This document shows positions 1 through 6,516 of a stretch of 15,857 bases of DNA, one piece after another; the first letter of the stretch is position 1, and every line of letters begins with the position of its first letter. The notes beneath the pieces were generated by a model. It worked only from the letters and a program-made list of their open reading frames with translations. It searched no databases and was not told the origin of the DNA. This DNA comes from CBIFVZ01 sp966185765 (GTDB taxonomy: Bacteria; Pseudomonadota; Gammaproteobacteria; Enterobacterales; Enterobacteriaceae): the NCBI GenBank assembly GCA_966185765.1, contig CBIFVZ010000082.1:1-15857 (forward strand). The letters run 5' to 3'. The translations under genes were made by a program, and so were the position numbers.

Positions 1-49
1 GCTCTTGGGCCAGGAGCAAGATGACCTGGCAGAATCGGACCAGCAATAG
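1..49 (+). CDS. nlpI: NlpI lipoprotein, C-terminal end only (partial)
   Basis: Only the last 15 codons are in the window (frame starting at base 2), ending in TAG at 47-49. The encoded tail LLGQEQDDLAESDQQ is almost identical to the end of E. coli NlpI as I remember it, and the following genes yrbN and deaD are the usual neighbours. From family knowledge, NlpI is an outer-membrane TPR lipoprotein that acts as an adaptor for peptidoglycan hydrolases and for the protease Prc. None of those domains is visible here. No clear terminator separates it from yrbN/deaD, so the deaD transcript may begin inside or upstream of nlpI, as reported for E. coli. Confidence 0.9.
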   Translation, partial: LLGQEQDDLAESDQQ

Positions 50-154
50 CTGACGGACACTATCAGCCCATAACCCTTTGTAAGTCATCATCTTTACAGG
101 TGAGGGCGTTTTTGTTCGTCAATCCATCTACTTTGAGCCGGTTCACACTTTTCG

Positions 155-235
155 ATGAAAAATGCAGATCATTTTCATGTTGAGTTATGTAGACTGGCCG
201 CCATTAATACTGAGGCACTAGCACTACATGGCTGA
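155..235 (+). CDS. yrbN: YrbN small protein, overlapping the deaD start
   Basis: A 26-codon ORF starting at ATG 155 encodes MKNADHFHVELCRLAAINTE followed by ALALHG, and stops at TGA 233-235. E. coli has a 26-residue essential small protein, YrbN, at exactly this place, with the same central ELCRLAAIN stretch as I remember it. The stop lies 8 bases inside deaD (ATG at 228), so translation of the two is likely coupled and YrbN may work as a leader peptide for the helicase. The ribosome-binding site is weak (GAG near 135). The protein is too short for a domain call. It has no membrane segment and no clear signal peptide. Its molecular role is not known to me. Confidence 0.85.
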   Translation: MKNADHFHVELCRLAAINTEALALHG

Positions 236-2117
236 TATCGAAACCACTTTTACCGACCTGGGCCTGAAGGCTCCCATCCTTGAAGCACTTAACGATCTCG
301 GGTACGAAAAACCGTCTCCGATCCAGGCTGCCTGTATCCCGCATTTGCTGGAAGGCCGCGACGTGCTGGGTATGGCGCAAACCGGTAGTGGTAAAACAGC
401 AGCATTCTCCTTGCCGCTTCTGAATAACATTGATCCAGACCTGCGCGCTCCGCAGATCCTGGTGCTGGCTCCGACACGTGAGCTGGCTGTGCAGGTTGCA
501 GAAGCCTGCAACGACTTCTCTAAACACATGCGCGGCGTAAACGTTCTGGCCCTCTATGGCGGCCAGCGCTACGACGTGCAGCTGCGCGCACTGCGCCAGG
601 GTCCGCAGATTGTGGTCGGTACGCCAGGCCGTCTGCTTGATCACCTCAAGCGCGGTACGCTTGATCTCTCCAACCTGAAAGGTCTGGTGCTGGACGAAGC
701 AGACGAAATGCTGCGCATGGGCTTCATTGAAGACGTAGAAACTATTATGGCGCAGATCCCGGAAGGGCATCAGACTGCGCTGTTTTCTGCGACCATGCCG
801 GAAGCGATTCGTCGCATTACCCGTCGCTTTATGAAAGATCCGCAGGAAGTGCGTATCCAGACCAGCATCAATACCCGCCCGGACATCAGCCAGAGTTACT
901 GGTCTGTGTGGAACATGCGTAAGAACGAAGCGCTGGTGCGTTTCCTTGAAGCAGAAGATTTTGATGCCGCGATTATCTTCGTGCGTACCAAAAATGCGAC
1001 CCTGGAAGTGGCTGAAGCGCTGGAGCGTAGCGGTTATAACAGTGCGGCCCTGAACGGTGACATGAATCAGGCGCTGCGTGAGCAGACGCTGGAGCGCCTG
1101 AAAGATGGTCGTCTGGACATTCTGATTGCGACCGACGTTGCCGCTCGCGGCCTGGACGTTGAGCGCATTAGCCTCGTGGTAAACTACGACATCCCGATGG
1201 ACGCCGAATCTTACGTGCACCGCATTGGCCGTACCGGTCGTGCAGGCCGTGCGGGTCGCGCGCTGCTGTTTGTTGAAAACCGCGAGCGTCGTCTGCTGCG
1301 TAACATTGAACGCACCATGAAGCTGACCATCCCGGAAGTTGAACTGCCGAATGCAGAACTGCTGGGTCAGCGTCGTCTGGCAAAATTTGCGGGTCGCGTG
1401 CAGCAGCAGCTGGAAAGCAGCGATCTGGAACAGTACCGTGCTCTGCTGGCGAAAATCCAGCCGGCTTCTGAAGAAGCGCTGGATATTGAAACGCTGGCCG
1501 CCGCATTGCTGAAAATGGCACAGGGCGAGCGTCCGCTGATCCTGCCGCCGGATCAGGTTGCTGAGCGTCGTCCGAAGCGTGAATTCCGCGATCGTGATGA
1601 TCGTGGCGACCGCGGTGAGCGTGGCGATCGTCCGCGTCGTGAACGTCGTGACGTGGGTGATATGGAGCTGTATCGCATTGAAGTGGGCCGTGATGACGGT
1701 GTTGAAGTACGTCACATCGTGGGTGCTATCGCCAACGAAGGTGACATCAGCAGCCGCTACATCGGTAACATCAAGCTGTTTGCCTCTCACTCCACTATTG
1801 AGCTGCCGAAAGGCATGCCGGGTGAAGTGCTGCAGCACTTTACCCGCACACGCATCCTGAACAAGCCGATGAACATGCAGCTGATGGGAGACGCACAGCC
1901 GCGCGGTGAGCGTCGTGGTGGTAATGGTGGCGGCCGCAGCTTCGGCAATGGCGATCGTAACGAGCGTCGTGGCGGCGGTAACGGCGGCGGTCGTAGTTTC
2001 GGCAGCGGTGAGCGTCGGGAAGGTGGCAATGGTCGCTTCTCCGGCGAGCGCCGTGAAGGTGGCCGTGCTCCGCGTCGTGATGACAACGGCAACCGTCGTC
2101 GCTTCGGTGACGCATAA
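228..2117 (+). CDS. deaD: ATP-dependent DEAD-box RNA helicase DeaD (CsdA)
   Basis: 629 residues, the same length as E. coli DeaD. It unwinds RNA in the cytoplasm, aids 50S ribosome assembly, and works with RNase E in mRNA decay at low temperature. Motifs seen: Q-motif with F8 and PSPIQ (29-33), Walker A AQTGSGKT (50-57), PTREL (82-86), TPGR (132-135), DEAD (156-159), SAT (187-189), and HRIGRTGR (331-338). A dimerisation/RNA-binding region follows. A basic patch of RDRDDRGDRGERGDR type sits near 450-465, and an Arg/Gly-rich tail from about residue 560 contains two NGGGRSFG repeats. The ATG at 228 is chosen because MADIETTF matches the family N-terminus; GAGG at 212-215 may serve as its ribosome-binding site. 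The start overlaps the yrbN stop, and a strong terminator follows at 2161. Cold induction is expected from the family; see the cold-box finding. Confidence 0.98.
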   Translation: MADIETTFTDLGLKAPILEALNDLGYEKPSPIQAACIPHLLEGRDVLGMAQTGSGKTAAFSLPLLNNIDPDLRAPQILVLAPTRELAVQVAEACNDFSKHMRGVNVLALYGGQRYDVQLRALRQGPQIVVGTPGRLLDHLKRGTLDLSNLKGLVLDEADEMLRMGFIEDVETIMAQIPEGHQTALFSATMPEAIRRITRRFMKDPQEVRIQTSINTRPDISQSYWSVWNMRKNEALVRFLEAEDFDAAIIFVRTKNATLEVAEALERSGYNSAALNGDMNQALREQTLERLKDGRLDILIATDVAARGLDVERISLVVNYDIPMDAESYVHRIGRTGRAGRAGRALLFVENRERRLLRNIERTMKLTIPEVELPNAELLGQRRLAKFAGRVQQQLESSDLEQYRALLAKIQPASEEALDIETLAAALLKMAQGERPLILPPDQVAERRPKREFRDRDDRGDRGERGDRPRRERRDVGDMELYRIEVGRDDGVEVRHIVGAIANEGDISSRYIGNIKLFASHSTIELPKGMPGEVLQHFTRTRILNKPMNMQLMGDAQPRGERRGGNGGGRSFGNGDRNERRGGGNGGGRSFGSGERREGGNGRFSGERREGGRAPRRDDNGNRRRFGDA

Positions 2118-2143
2118 TTGCGTGAAAATTCGGCGTTACACGC

Positions 2144-2161
2144 CGTAAACTAAAATAAACA
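2144..2161 (+). promoter_or_regulatory. Possible TyrR box upstream of mtr
   Basis: The 18-mer CGTAAACTAAAATAAACA resembles the TyrR box TGTAAA-N6-TTTACA and keeps the G-N14-C spacing of that motif. Its centre lies about 75 bp before the likely mtr start point. TyrR activation of mtr is known in E. coli, which is the only reason to list this. The right half matches the consensus at only four of six bases, and the site sits in the deaD 3' region beside the terminator. Confidence 0.3.
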
Positions 2162-2191
2162 GTCCCGGTCATTGCGATCGGGACTTTTTTT
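2161..2191 (+). terminator. Rho-independent terminator after deaD
   Basis: Perfect 7-bp stem AGTCCCG / CGGGACT (2161-2167 with 2179-2185), an 11-base loop, then seven or more T residues. It separates the deaD transcript from the mtr promoter that follows within 15 bases. Confidence 0.9.
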
Positions 2192-2198
2192 ATCCTTT

Positions 2199-2221
2199 TT
2201 GTACTCATGTACTGGTACAAT
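2199..2221 (+). promoter_or_regulatory. mtr promoter with TrpR-type operator
   Basis: The block GTACTCATGTACTGGTACA (2201-2219) contains the inverted repeat TGTAC-TG-GTACA (2208-2219). It closely resembles the E. coli mtr operator bound by the tryptophan repressor TrpR. TACAAT at 2216-2221 is a plausible -10 hexamer, so the repressor would cover it. No good -35 is visible, in keeping with a promoter that needs an activator (TyrR in E. coli). The expected result is repression of mtr when tryptophan is plentiful. Confidence 0.7.
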
Positions 2222-2271
2222 GTGCCATCGGCGCTACTGGAGCGCTTTGTACTGAGAGCAGGGACATTGTA

Positions 2272-3516
2272 ATGACAGCACTTTTAGCGACCCGCCCCAC
2301 GCCATCCATACTGGGTGGTGTGATGATCATCGGCGGCACCATTATTGGCGCAGGCATGTTTTCTTTACCGGTAGTGATGTCCGGTGCCTGGTTTTTCTGG
2401 TCGCTGGCGGCGTTGGTCTTTACCTGGTTTTGCATGCTGCACTCAGGATTGATGATCCTCGAAGCTAATCTTAATTATGCGCCCGGCGCGAGCTTTGACA
2501 CCATTACCCGGGATTTGCTGGGGAAAAGCTGGAATGTCATTAACGGCCTGTCGATAGCGTTCGTGCTCTACATCCTCACCTACGCCTACATTTCTGCCAG
2601 TGGTTCCATCATTCATCACACGCTGGGCGAAATGAATATTGGCTTTTCACCACGTCTGGCGGGCTTTTTGTTTGCGCTGGTCGTCGCCTTCATTGTGTGG
2701 CTGAGCACCAAAGCGGTGAGCCGTATGACGGCTATCGTGCTGGGTGCGAAAGTGATTACCTTCTTTCTAACGTTTGGCAGTCTGTTGGGGCATGTTGAAC
2801 CCGCTACGCTCATGAACGTAGCCGAACAAAGTCCGAGCTACGCGCCGTATCTGCTGATGACGTTACCGTTCTGCCTGGCCTCGTTTGGCTATCATGGTAA
2901 TGTGCCAAGCCTGATGAAATACTATGGCCGTGAGCCTAAAATTATTATCCGCTGCCTGGTCTGGGGAACGTTGATTGCGCTGGGCCTCTACGTTATCTGG
3001 CTGCTGGGGACGATGGGCAACCTTCCTCGTCAGGACTTTATCGCCATTTCGGAGAAGGGCGGTAACATTGATGTGCTGGTCCAGGCGTTAAGCGGTGTGC
3101 TCAACAGCCCGTCGCTAAACCTGCTGCTGGTTATCTTCTCTAACTTTGCTGTTGCCAGTTCTTTCCTGGGCGTTACGCTCGGATTGTTTGACTATCTGGC
3201 CGACTTGTTTGGGTTTGATGATTCACCGAGGGGTCGCCTGAAAACGGCACTGATTACCTTCCTGCCGCCAATGGTGGGCGGGCTTATCTGGCCGAATGGT
3301 TTTTTGTACGCCATTGGTTACGCGGGACTGGCGGCCACCATCTGGGCTGCGATCGTTCCGGCATTGCTGGCCCGTGCTTCACGCCAGCGCTTTGGCAGTC
3401 CGCGCTATCGTGTCTGGGGAGGCAAGGGCATGATTATGCTGATTCTGTTGTTTGGTGCAGGTAATGCACTGGTTCACGTACTGTCGAGTTTCGACCTGCT
3501 GCCGGTATACAAATAG
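2272..3516 (+). CDS. mtr: Tryptophan-specific permease Mtr
   Basis: 414 residues, the same length as E. coli Mtr and near-identical over long stretches. An inner-membrane, proton-driven, high-affinity tryptophan importer of the hydroxy/aromatic amino acid permease (HAAAP) family, with about 11 hydrophobic segments spread along its length. The first segment carries the GGTIIGAGMFSLP motif near residues 21-33, and GYHGNVPSLMKYYG lies near 205-218; both are typical of Mtr/TnaB/TyrP. The ATG at 2272 has GCAGGGA about seven bases upstream. The gene is alone between its own operator-promoter and the two-way terminator at 3536. TnaB is the main alternative in this family, but the deaD linkage and TrpR-type operator point to Mtr. 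Confidence 0.96.
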   Translation: MTALLATRPTPSILGGVMIIGGTIIGAGMFSLPVVMSGAWFFWSLAALVFTWFCMLHSGLMILEANLNYAPGASFDTITRDLLGKSWNVINGLSIAFVLYILTYAYISASGSIIHHTLGEMNIGFSPRLAGFLFALVVAFIVWLSTKAVSRMTAIVLGAKVITFFLTFGSLLGHVEPATLMNVAEQSPSYAPYLLMTLPFCLASFGYHGNVPSLMKYYGREPKIIIRCLVWGTLIALGLYVIWLLGTMGNLPRQDFIAISEKGGNIDVLVQALSGVLNSPSLNLLLVIFSNFAVASSFLGVTLGLFDYLADLFGFDDSPRGRLKTALITFLPPMVGGLIWPNGFLYAIGYAGLAATIWAAIVPALLARASRQRFGSPRYRVWGGKGMIMLILLFGAGNALVHVLSSFDLLPVYK

Positions 3517-3535
3517 CCACCGTCAGAAAAACGAA

Positions 3536-3558
3536 GCGGGCCGAATGGCCCACTTTTT
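3536..3558. terminator. Two-way terminator between mtr and nrdG
   Basis: Hairpin GCGGGCC-GAAT-GGCCCAC (3536-3553, one C-A mismatch, 4-base loop) followed by TTTTT on the plus strand. On the minus strand the same stem is followed, after a short gap, by GTTTTT (complement of 3527-3533). It can therefore end both mtr and the oncoming nrdG transcript. Confidence 0.85.
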
Positions 3559-3569
3559 AATCTGAAGCT

Positions 3570-4034
3570 TCAGCGCAAGCGGTGAATGACCTGGTTGCTG
3601 CTGCCGCGCCAGATAAGCGCAGGATCTTTTAAGTCCTGCACGAACTTGCCGTCTACCAGCACATTAATCAGTTCAACCACTTCACGCTGCTGTGTATCCA
3701 GCTCATCCATTTTATAACCAGTCCACACCCAGATATCTTTGTCGGGGCATTCGGCGCGCACACGCTGCACCAGGCGCAGAATTTCCGGTACATTTTGCGG
3801 ATGAAGCGGGTCACCGCCAGAGAGCGATAGCCCCTGGCGTTTAACGCGTGTGTCGTTGAGATCGGCAATGATGCGCGCCTCCATCTCTGGCGTAAAATCC
3901 ATACCAGAATTGAGTCGCCAGGTACTTTTGTTGTAGCAGCCAGGGCATGCATGGATGCAGCCTGAGACAAACAGCGTGCAGCGTGTACCCGGCCCGTTTA
4001 CCACGTCTACCGGGTAGTATTGATGGTAGCGCAT
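3570..4034 (-). CDS. nrdG: Anaerobic ribonucleoside-triphosphate reductase activating protein
   Basis: 154 residues, starting MRYHQYYPVDVVNGPGTRC, the same length as E. coli NrdG. A radical-SAM enzyme that uses a 4Fe-4S cluster and S-adenosylmethionine to make the glycyl radical on NrdD. The cluster motif CxxxCxxC is C26, C30 and C33. The SGGDP motif near 72-76 is the usual SAM-binding GGD-type loop. I chose the ATG at 4034-4032 rather than the TTG one codon earlier because it gives the family N-terminus. The ATG shares its A with the last base of the nrdD stop (TGATG), so the two genes overlap by one base and are probably translationally coupled. It ends at the shared terminator with mtr. 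Confidence 0.97.
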   Translation of the reverse strand: MRYHQYYPVDVVNGPGTRCTLFVSGCIHACPGCYNKSTWRLNSGMDFTPEMEARIIADLNDTRVKRQGLSLSGGDPLHPQNVPEILRLVQRVRAECPDKDIWVWTGYKMDELDTQQREVVELINVLVDGKFVQDLKDPALIWRGSSNQVIHRLR

Positions 4035-6169
4035 CAACCCAGTTGACCATTACCAAGATGCTTCACACGACGCTTCACTTCTTCCTGCTTGCCGGCATTG
4101 AATGGGCGGGCGTCGGGGCTGCCGAGATAGCCGCATACGCGGCGAGTCACTGACACGCGAGTGGCGTCATGATTGCCGCATTTCGGGCAGGTAAAGCCCT
4201 TACTGGTGCACTCAAACTCCCCGGTGAAGCCGCACTCGTAACATTCGTCTATGGGCGTATTAGTACCGTAATACGGCACATGCAGGTAGCTGTAGTCCCA
4301 CACATCTTCCAGCGCTTTCAAATTATGTTGCAGGTTCGGATACTCGCCGTAGCAAATGAATCCGCCGCTCGCGACAGCCGGATATGGCGCTTCGAAATCA
4401 ATCTTGTCATACGGGTTCACCTTCTTCTCTACATCGAGGTGGAAGCTATTGGTGTAGTAACCTTTGTCCGTTACGCCTTCTACCACGCCGAATTCAGCGG
4501 TATCCAGGCGACAGAAACGGTCGCACAGGTTTTCACTCGGCGTACTGTACAGGCTGAAACCATAGCCGGTTTCTTCTTTCCACTCATCCACCGCTTTACG
4601 CAGGCGTTCAACAATCGCCACGCCTTTGGCCCGAAGCGCGTCACTGTCGTAGATGTGCTGATTGCCAGACAGCGCGTTAATAGTTTCGTGAATGCCGATA
4701 TAGCCCAGGGAAATAGAGGCGCGGCCATTTTTGAAAATGTCTGCGACATTGTCGTCTGGCTTGAGGCGCACACCGCAGGCACCTTCCATATACAGAATCG
4801 GTGCGACGCGCGCTTTCACGCCTTCCAGACGGGCAATACGTGTCATCAGCGCTTTCTTTGCCAGTTCCAGACGGCTGTCGAGCAGCGTCCAGAAGCGGGC
4901 TTCATCACCTTTTGCTTCCAGCGCGATACGCGGCAGATTGAGGCTGATAACGCCAATGTTGTTGCGTCCGTCGTGGATCTGCTCGCCATTTTCTTCGTAT
5001 ACGCCGAGGAAGCTGCGACAACCCATTGGGGTTTTAAACGAACCGGTGACTTCGACGACTTTGTCGTAATTAAGGATATCCGGGTACATACGCTTGCTCG
5101 CACACTCCAGCGCCAGCTGCTTTATGTCGTAGTTCGCATCGCCAAATTTATGGTTCAGGCCGTCGCGAATTGCGAAGACCAGCTTCGGGAATACCGCGGT
5201 TTTACGGTTTTTGCCCAGACCCGCAATGCGATTACGCAGAATCGAGGTTTGAATCAGGCGTGATTCCCAGCTGGTGCCCAGACCAAAGCCAAAAGTAACA
5301 AACGGCGTCTGGCCGTTGGCGGTATGGAGTGTATTCACTTCATATTCCAGCGACTGGAAGGCGTCATAGCACTCTTTTTCTGTGCGTGAACGTGCGTAAC
5401 CTTCTGCGTCCGGAATGTGCCATTCGTCGGCAATACGGCGGTGTTTTTCAAAGCTGGCGCTCACAAACGGGGCCAGCACTTCATCAATACGGTTAATGGT
5501 GGTGCCGCCGTAAATGTGGCTTGCGACCTGTGCGATGATCTGCGCGGTGACCGCTGTGGCAGTGGAAATGGATTTTGGCGGCTCGATTTCCGCATTGCCC
5601 ATTTTAAACCCGTGGGTCAGCATGCCTTTGAGGTCGATAAGCATGCAGTTAAACATCGGGAAAAACGGGGAATAGTCGAGATCGTGATAGTGCAGCTCAC
5701 CACGCTCGTGTGCCAGCACCACATCACGTGGCAGCAGGTGTTGCTTAGCGTAGTGTTTGGCGACAATGCCTGCCAGCAAGTCACGCTGGGTCGGGATAAC
5801 CTTGCTGTCTTTATTGGCGTTTTCGTTCAGTAGCGCAGCATTGGTCTGCTCCACCAGCCCACGGATTTCGCGATTGAGTACACCGCGCTTCTCGCGGGCG
5901 ATATCACGGTCGTGGCGATATTCAATGTACGCACGGGCCAGATGTTTATGAGGGCCCGCCATCAGCTGGTTTTCTACCGCAGTCTGAATATCGTTGATAT
6001 CCACCTGCGCGAGGCCCTGCATTTGCGCGCTAACGATATCTGCGACGGTGGCGCAGTAATCTGCGTCATCGACTCCCGCTGCTTTAGCTGCACGAAGAAT
6101 AGCTTCTTTAATGCGCGCCGGAACAAAAGGCGTTTTGCACCCGTCCCGTTTCATCACATGCGGTGTCAT
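4034..6169 (-). CDS. nrdD: Anaerobic ribonucleoside-triphosphate reductase (class III)
   Basis: 711 residues beginning MTPHVMKRDGCK (E. coli has 712; one residue is missing in the VYEENGEQIHD stretch). It reduces NTPs to dNTPs without oxygen, with formate as reductant. An N-terminal ATP-cone (about residues 3-95) provides allosteric control. C384 in KTPMGCRSF is the expected thiyl-radical cysteine. The C-terminal zinc site has C643, C646, C661 and C664. The glycyl radical residue is G680 in RVCGYLGS. The reading frame is open upstream to 6202, but the ATG at 6169 has GGGAG eight bases before it and matches the family start. It is transcribed with nrdG from an FNR/NrdR-controlled promoter near 6343. 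Confidence 0.98.
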   Translation of the reverse strand: MTPHVMKRDGCKTPFVPARIKEAILRAAKAAGVDDADYCATVADIVSAQMQGLAQVDINDIQTAVENQLMAGPHKHLARAYIEYRHDRDIAREKRGVLNREIRGLVEQTNAALLNENANKDSKVIPTQRDLLAGIVAKHYAKQHLLPRDVVLAHERGELHYHDLDYSPFFPMFNCMLIDLKGMLTHGFKMGNAEIEPPKSISTATAVTAQIIAQVASHIYGGTTINRIDEVLAPFVSASFEKHRRIADEWHIPDAEGYARSRTEKECYDAFQSLEYEVNTLHTANGQTPFVTFGFGLGTSWESRLIQTSILRNRIAGLGKNRKTAVFPKLVFAIRDGLNHKFGDANYDIKQLALECASKRMYPDILNYDKVVEVTGSFKTPMGCRSFLGVYEENGEQIHDGRNNIGVISLNLPRIALEAKGDEARFWTLLDSRLELAKKALMTRIARLEGVKARVAPILYMEGACGVRLKPDDNVADIFKNGRASISLGYIGIHETINALSGNQHIYDSDALRAKGVAIVERLRKAVDEWKEETGYGFSLYSTPSENLCDRFCRLDTAEFGVVEGVTDKGYYTNSFHLDVEKKVNPYDKIDFEAPYPAVASGGFICYGEYPNLQHNLKALEDVWDYSYLHVPYYGTNTPIDECYECGFTGEFECTSKGFTCPKCGNHDATRVSVTRRVCGYLGSPDARPFNAGKQEEVKRRVKHLGNGQLG

Positions 6170-6194
6170 GATCTCTCCCTCAAAAACAAACAGG

Positions 6195-6203
6195 TTATAC
6201 ACA
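6195..6203 (+). promoter_or_regulatory. DnaA-box-like 9-mer in the nrdD leader
   Basis: TTATACACA fits the relaxed DnaA box TTATNCACA exactly. It lies 26 bases upstream of the nrdD start codon, inside the transcribed leader. A second box lies at 6270. DnaA control is known for nrdAB in E. coli. Whether it acts here is inference. Confidence 0.4.
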
Positions 6204-6314
6204 GCGGCTAAAAACGATGGCCAGCCGCTGGTGTCATTGATTCAGTGGCTTACCCGATATCGGCAAAATTTATCCACAGCCGCTGGCTTAAACACTATCG
6301 TTGCGAAGCGGCTG
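6202..6314 (-). repeat. Four alternating complementary 8-mers in the nrdD leader
   Basis: On the plus strand AGCGGCTG occurs at 6307-6314 and CAGCGGCT at 6202-6209, while CAGCCGCTGG occurs at 6277-6286 and 6222-6231. In the transcript these run CAGCCGCT, AGCGGCTG, CAGCGGCT, AGCCGCTG. The first can pair with the second and the third with the fourth (8 bp each), and shorter cross-pairings are also possible. The third/fourth hairpin has a 13-base loop and ends about 32 bases before the nrdD ATG. Seen in the sequence; any regulatory role is inference. Confidence 0.6.
6270..6278 (+). promoter_or_regulatory. Perfect DnaA box in the nrdD leader
   Basis: TTATCCACA is the exact high-affinity DnaA box. 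It sits about 100 bases upstream of the nrdD start and 65-75 bases downstream of the likely transcription start. Together with the TTATACACA at 6195 it forms a direct repeat, TTATNCACAGCNGCT in both copies, about 75 bases apart. Confidence 0.55.
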
Positions 6315-6326
6315 TCAGTAAGCGTA

Positions 6327-6342
6327 ATACAATATATTGGGT
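6327..6342 (-). promoter_or_regulatory. NrdR box (proximal) of nrdDG
   Basis: ATACAATATATTGGGT matches the NrdR box (ACACWATATATWGTGT, from memory) at about 14 of 16 positions, with the perfect palindrome CAATATATTG at its core. It overlaps the expected start point of nrdDG. NrdR is the ATP/dATP-sensing repressor of ribonucleotide reductase genes in bacteria. The second box is exactly 31 bp away, the usual three-helical-turn spacing. Confidence 0.85.
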
Positions 6343-6357
6343 TGGGTGGGATTTTAT
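6343..6357 (-). promoter_or_regulatory. nrdDG promoter -10 region between the NrdR boxes
   Basis: On the minus strand TAAAAT (6356-6351) is a good -10 hexamer lying in the 15 bp between the two NrdR boxes. It puts the start point near 6343-6344 and gives a leader of about 174 bases. The -35 area is taken by an FNR box and has no consensus hexamer, as expected for an activator-dependent promoter. Confidence 0.65.
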
Positions 6358-6373
6358 GGCCTATATGTAGTGA
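6358..6373 (-). promoter_or_regulatory. NrdR box (distal) of nrdDG
   Basis: GGCCTATATGTAGTGA keeps the CTATATNTAGTG core of the NrdR box (11 of 16 consensus positions) and starts exactly 31 bp from the other box, leaving a 15-bp linker. Its upstream end overlaps the FNR box at 6370 by four bases, so repressor and activator may compete here. Confidence 0.75.
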
Positions 6374-6383
6374 TTTTCATCAA
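6370..6383 (-). promoter_or_regulatory. FNR box, proximal, of nrdDG
   Basis: On the minus strand TTGAT-GAAA-ATCAC matches the FNR consensus TTGAT-N4-ATCAA at nine of ten positions. Its centre lies about 33 bp upstream of the predicted start. FNR is the oxygen-sensing activator, and anaerobic induction of nrdDG by FNR is established in E. coli. Confidence 0.85.
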
Positions 6384-6400
6384 ACATGTTTGCGACTTTT

Positions 6401-6414
6401 TTGATACAGAACAA
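6401..6414 (-). promoter_or_regulatory. FNR box, distal, of nrdDG
   Basis: TTGAT-ACAG-AACAA on the plus strand matches the FNR consensus at nine of ten positions. Its centre is 31 bp from the first FNR box, placing the two on the same face of the helix. This is the paired arrangement I recall for E. coli nrdDG. Confidence 0.8.
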
Positions 6415-6516
6415 AGTAAATCTGGGGTGCCTGTCAGGACAAGGGCGAGGGCGAAACAGTAAAAAAACCGGAAATGACTGACTGGTCAAATTTTGAGGTT
6501 TTCGTAGCAAAAAGCG

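Noticed and set aside
64..106. Terminator between nlpI and yrbN (TGTAA...TTACA then GTTTTTG)
   Set aside because: The stem is only five weak base pairs with a large loop, and the T-run is not adjacent to it. Read-through from nlpI into deaD is the known state in E. coli.
204..1838. 544-codon open frame on the minus strand opposite deaD
   Set aside because: The translation is rich in Thr, Arg, His, Gln and Phe without any recognisable domain, as expected from the reverse strand of a codon-biased highly expressed gene. deaD itself is full length and clearly coding.
4169..5263. 364-codon open frame on the plus strand opposite nrdD
   Set aside because: An antisense shadow of nrdD with no domain, no ribosome-binding site of note and no promoter.
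6170..6202. Upstream extension of NrdD by 11 residues
   Set aside because: The extension lies in the leader, overlaps a DnaA-like box and hairpin, and is absent from the family. The ATG at 6169 has the ribosome-binding site.
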